Positions 16,210-16,349 of a stretch of DNA of 16,349 nucleotides are shown piece after piece. The DNA is taken from assembly GCA_947463335.1 (NCBI GenBank), contig CANHRF010000009.1, forward strand, positions 1-16,349, read 5' to 3'. The notes under the pieces were generated by a model that saw only the letters and a list, made by a program, of their open reading frames with translations, was not told where the DNA came from and ran no database searches. Position 1 is the stretch's first letter; each line of letters opens with the position of its first letter. This DNA comes from Actinomycetota bacterium (GTDB lineage Bacteria > Actinomycetota > Actinomycetes > Nanopelagicales > Nanopelagicaceae). Both the position numbers and the translations under genes were made by a program.

Positions 16210-16349
16210 ATGAGTAAAGGTTTAGATCGACGTAAAGCAATTCAGAACGATCCGATTGCTCAATTTGAACGTGCTGTTGAGATCCGTGAATTTGAAAATC
16301 AAATCAATGCCCTCTTTGCATCCGGAACAATTAGAGGAACAACCCACCT
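16210..16349 (+). CDS. 2-oxoacid dehydrogenase E1 component, alpha subunit, 5' part only
   Basis: Only the first 46 codons are in the window. VEIREFENQINALFASG and IRGTTH match the start of E1 alpha subunits, where the conserved Arg-x-Phe-Glu helix and the GTTHL turn precede the GQEA motif, which lies beyond the edge. It should bind the thiamine diphosphate pyrophosphate and magnesium together with the beta subunit. ATG 16210 lies one base after the stop of the beta gene, and GGGAGG at the end of that gene is its ribosome binding site, so the two are translationally linked. Any E2 and E3 genes would lie further right. Confidence 0.85.
   Translation, partial: MSKGLDRRKAIQNDPIAQFERAVEIREFENQINALFASGTIRGTTH

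Overview
The window looks like a chromosomal segment of a moderate-GC bacterium, by eye about 45-48% G+C. Genes are tightly packed and GTG starts are common. Several 5' leaders have weak or absent Shine-Dalgarno sequences, and pyruvate phosphate dikinase is present. This pattern suggests a free-living actinobacterium, possibly of the freshwater Nanopelagicales/'Planktophila' type. The assignment is an inference from composition and gene content; no marker gene is present to settle it. I saw no rRNA, tRNA, CRISPR array, insertion sequence or phage gene.

Layout. (1) 1-2464, minus: ppdK, cut by the left edge. (2) 2760-7004, plus: three tandem, tightly spaced genes for proteins of the neutral/alkaline ceramidase-like family (PF04734-like), called copies 1-3 here. 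(3) 7013-7846, minus: an EamA/DMT-type permease. (4) 7925-9953, plus: a short-chain dehydrogenase (SDR1) and an MFS transporter. (5) 9919-11546, minus: a KduD-like dehydrogenase (SDR2) and a sugar-phosphate isomerase/epimerase-type TIM barrel, coupled by a 4-base ATGA overlap. (6) 11663-13947, plus: a third dehydrogenase (SDR3) and a fourth ceramidase-like protein (copy 4). (7) 13955-15085, minus: a CaiB/BaiF-type class III CoA-transferase. (8) 15204-16349, plus: 2-oxoacid dehydrogenase E1 beta followed by E1 alpha, the latter cut by the right edge.

How the genes may work together. Units 2-6 look like a dispersed catabolic locus for a polar, carbohydrate-like or N-acylated compound. Two transporters could move it. 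Four cytosolic metallohydrolase-like proteins, three dehydrogenases and one isomerase/epimerase-type enzyme could process it. CaiB, E1 and PPDK could be ordinary central-metabolism neighbours at the edges. The substrate is not evident from the sequence. No transcription regulator, kinase or aldolase lies in the window.

The most unusual feature is the four-fold ceramidase-like family and its active sites. Copy 1 keeps all the expected residues. Copies 2 and 4 keep the presumed zinc ligands but have Ala where ceramidases have the conserved catalytic Ser. Copy 3 additionally replaces the first metal His of the HTH motif with Gln and has lost most of a motif shared by the other three. All four are full length, lack signal peptides and lack the C-terminal domain of true ceramidases. 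This points to a functionally split, undescribed enzyme set rather than to sphingolipid degradation.
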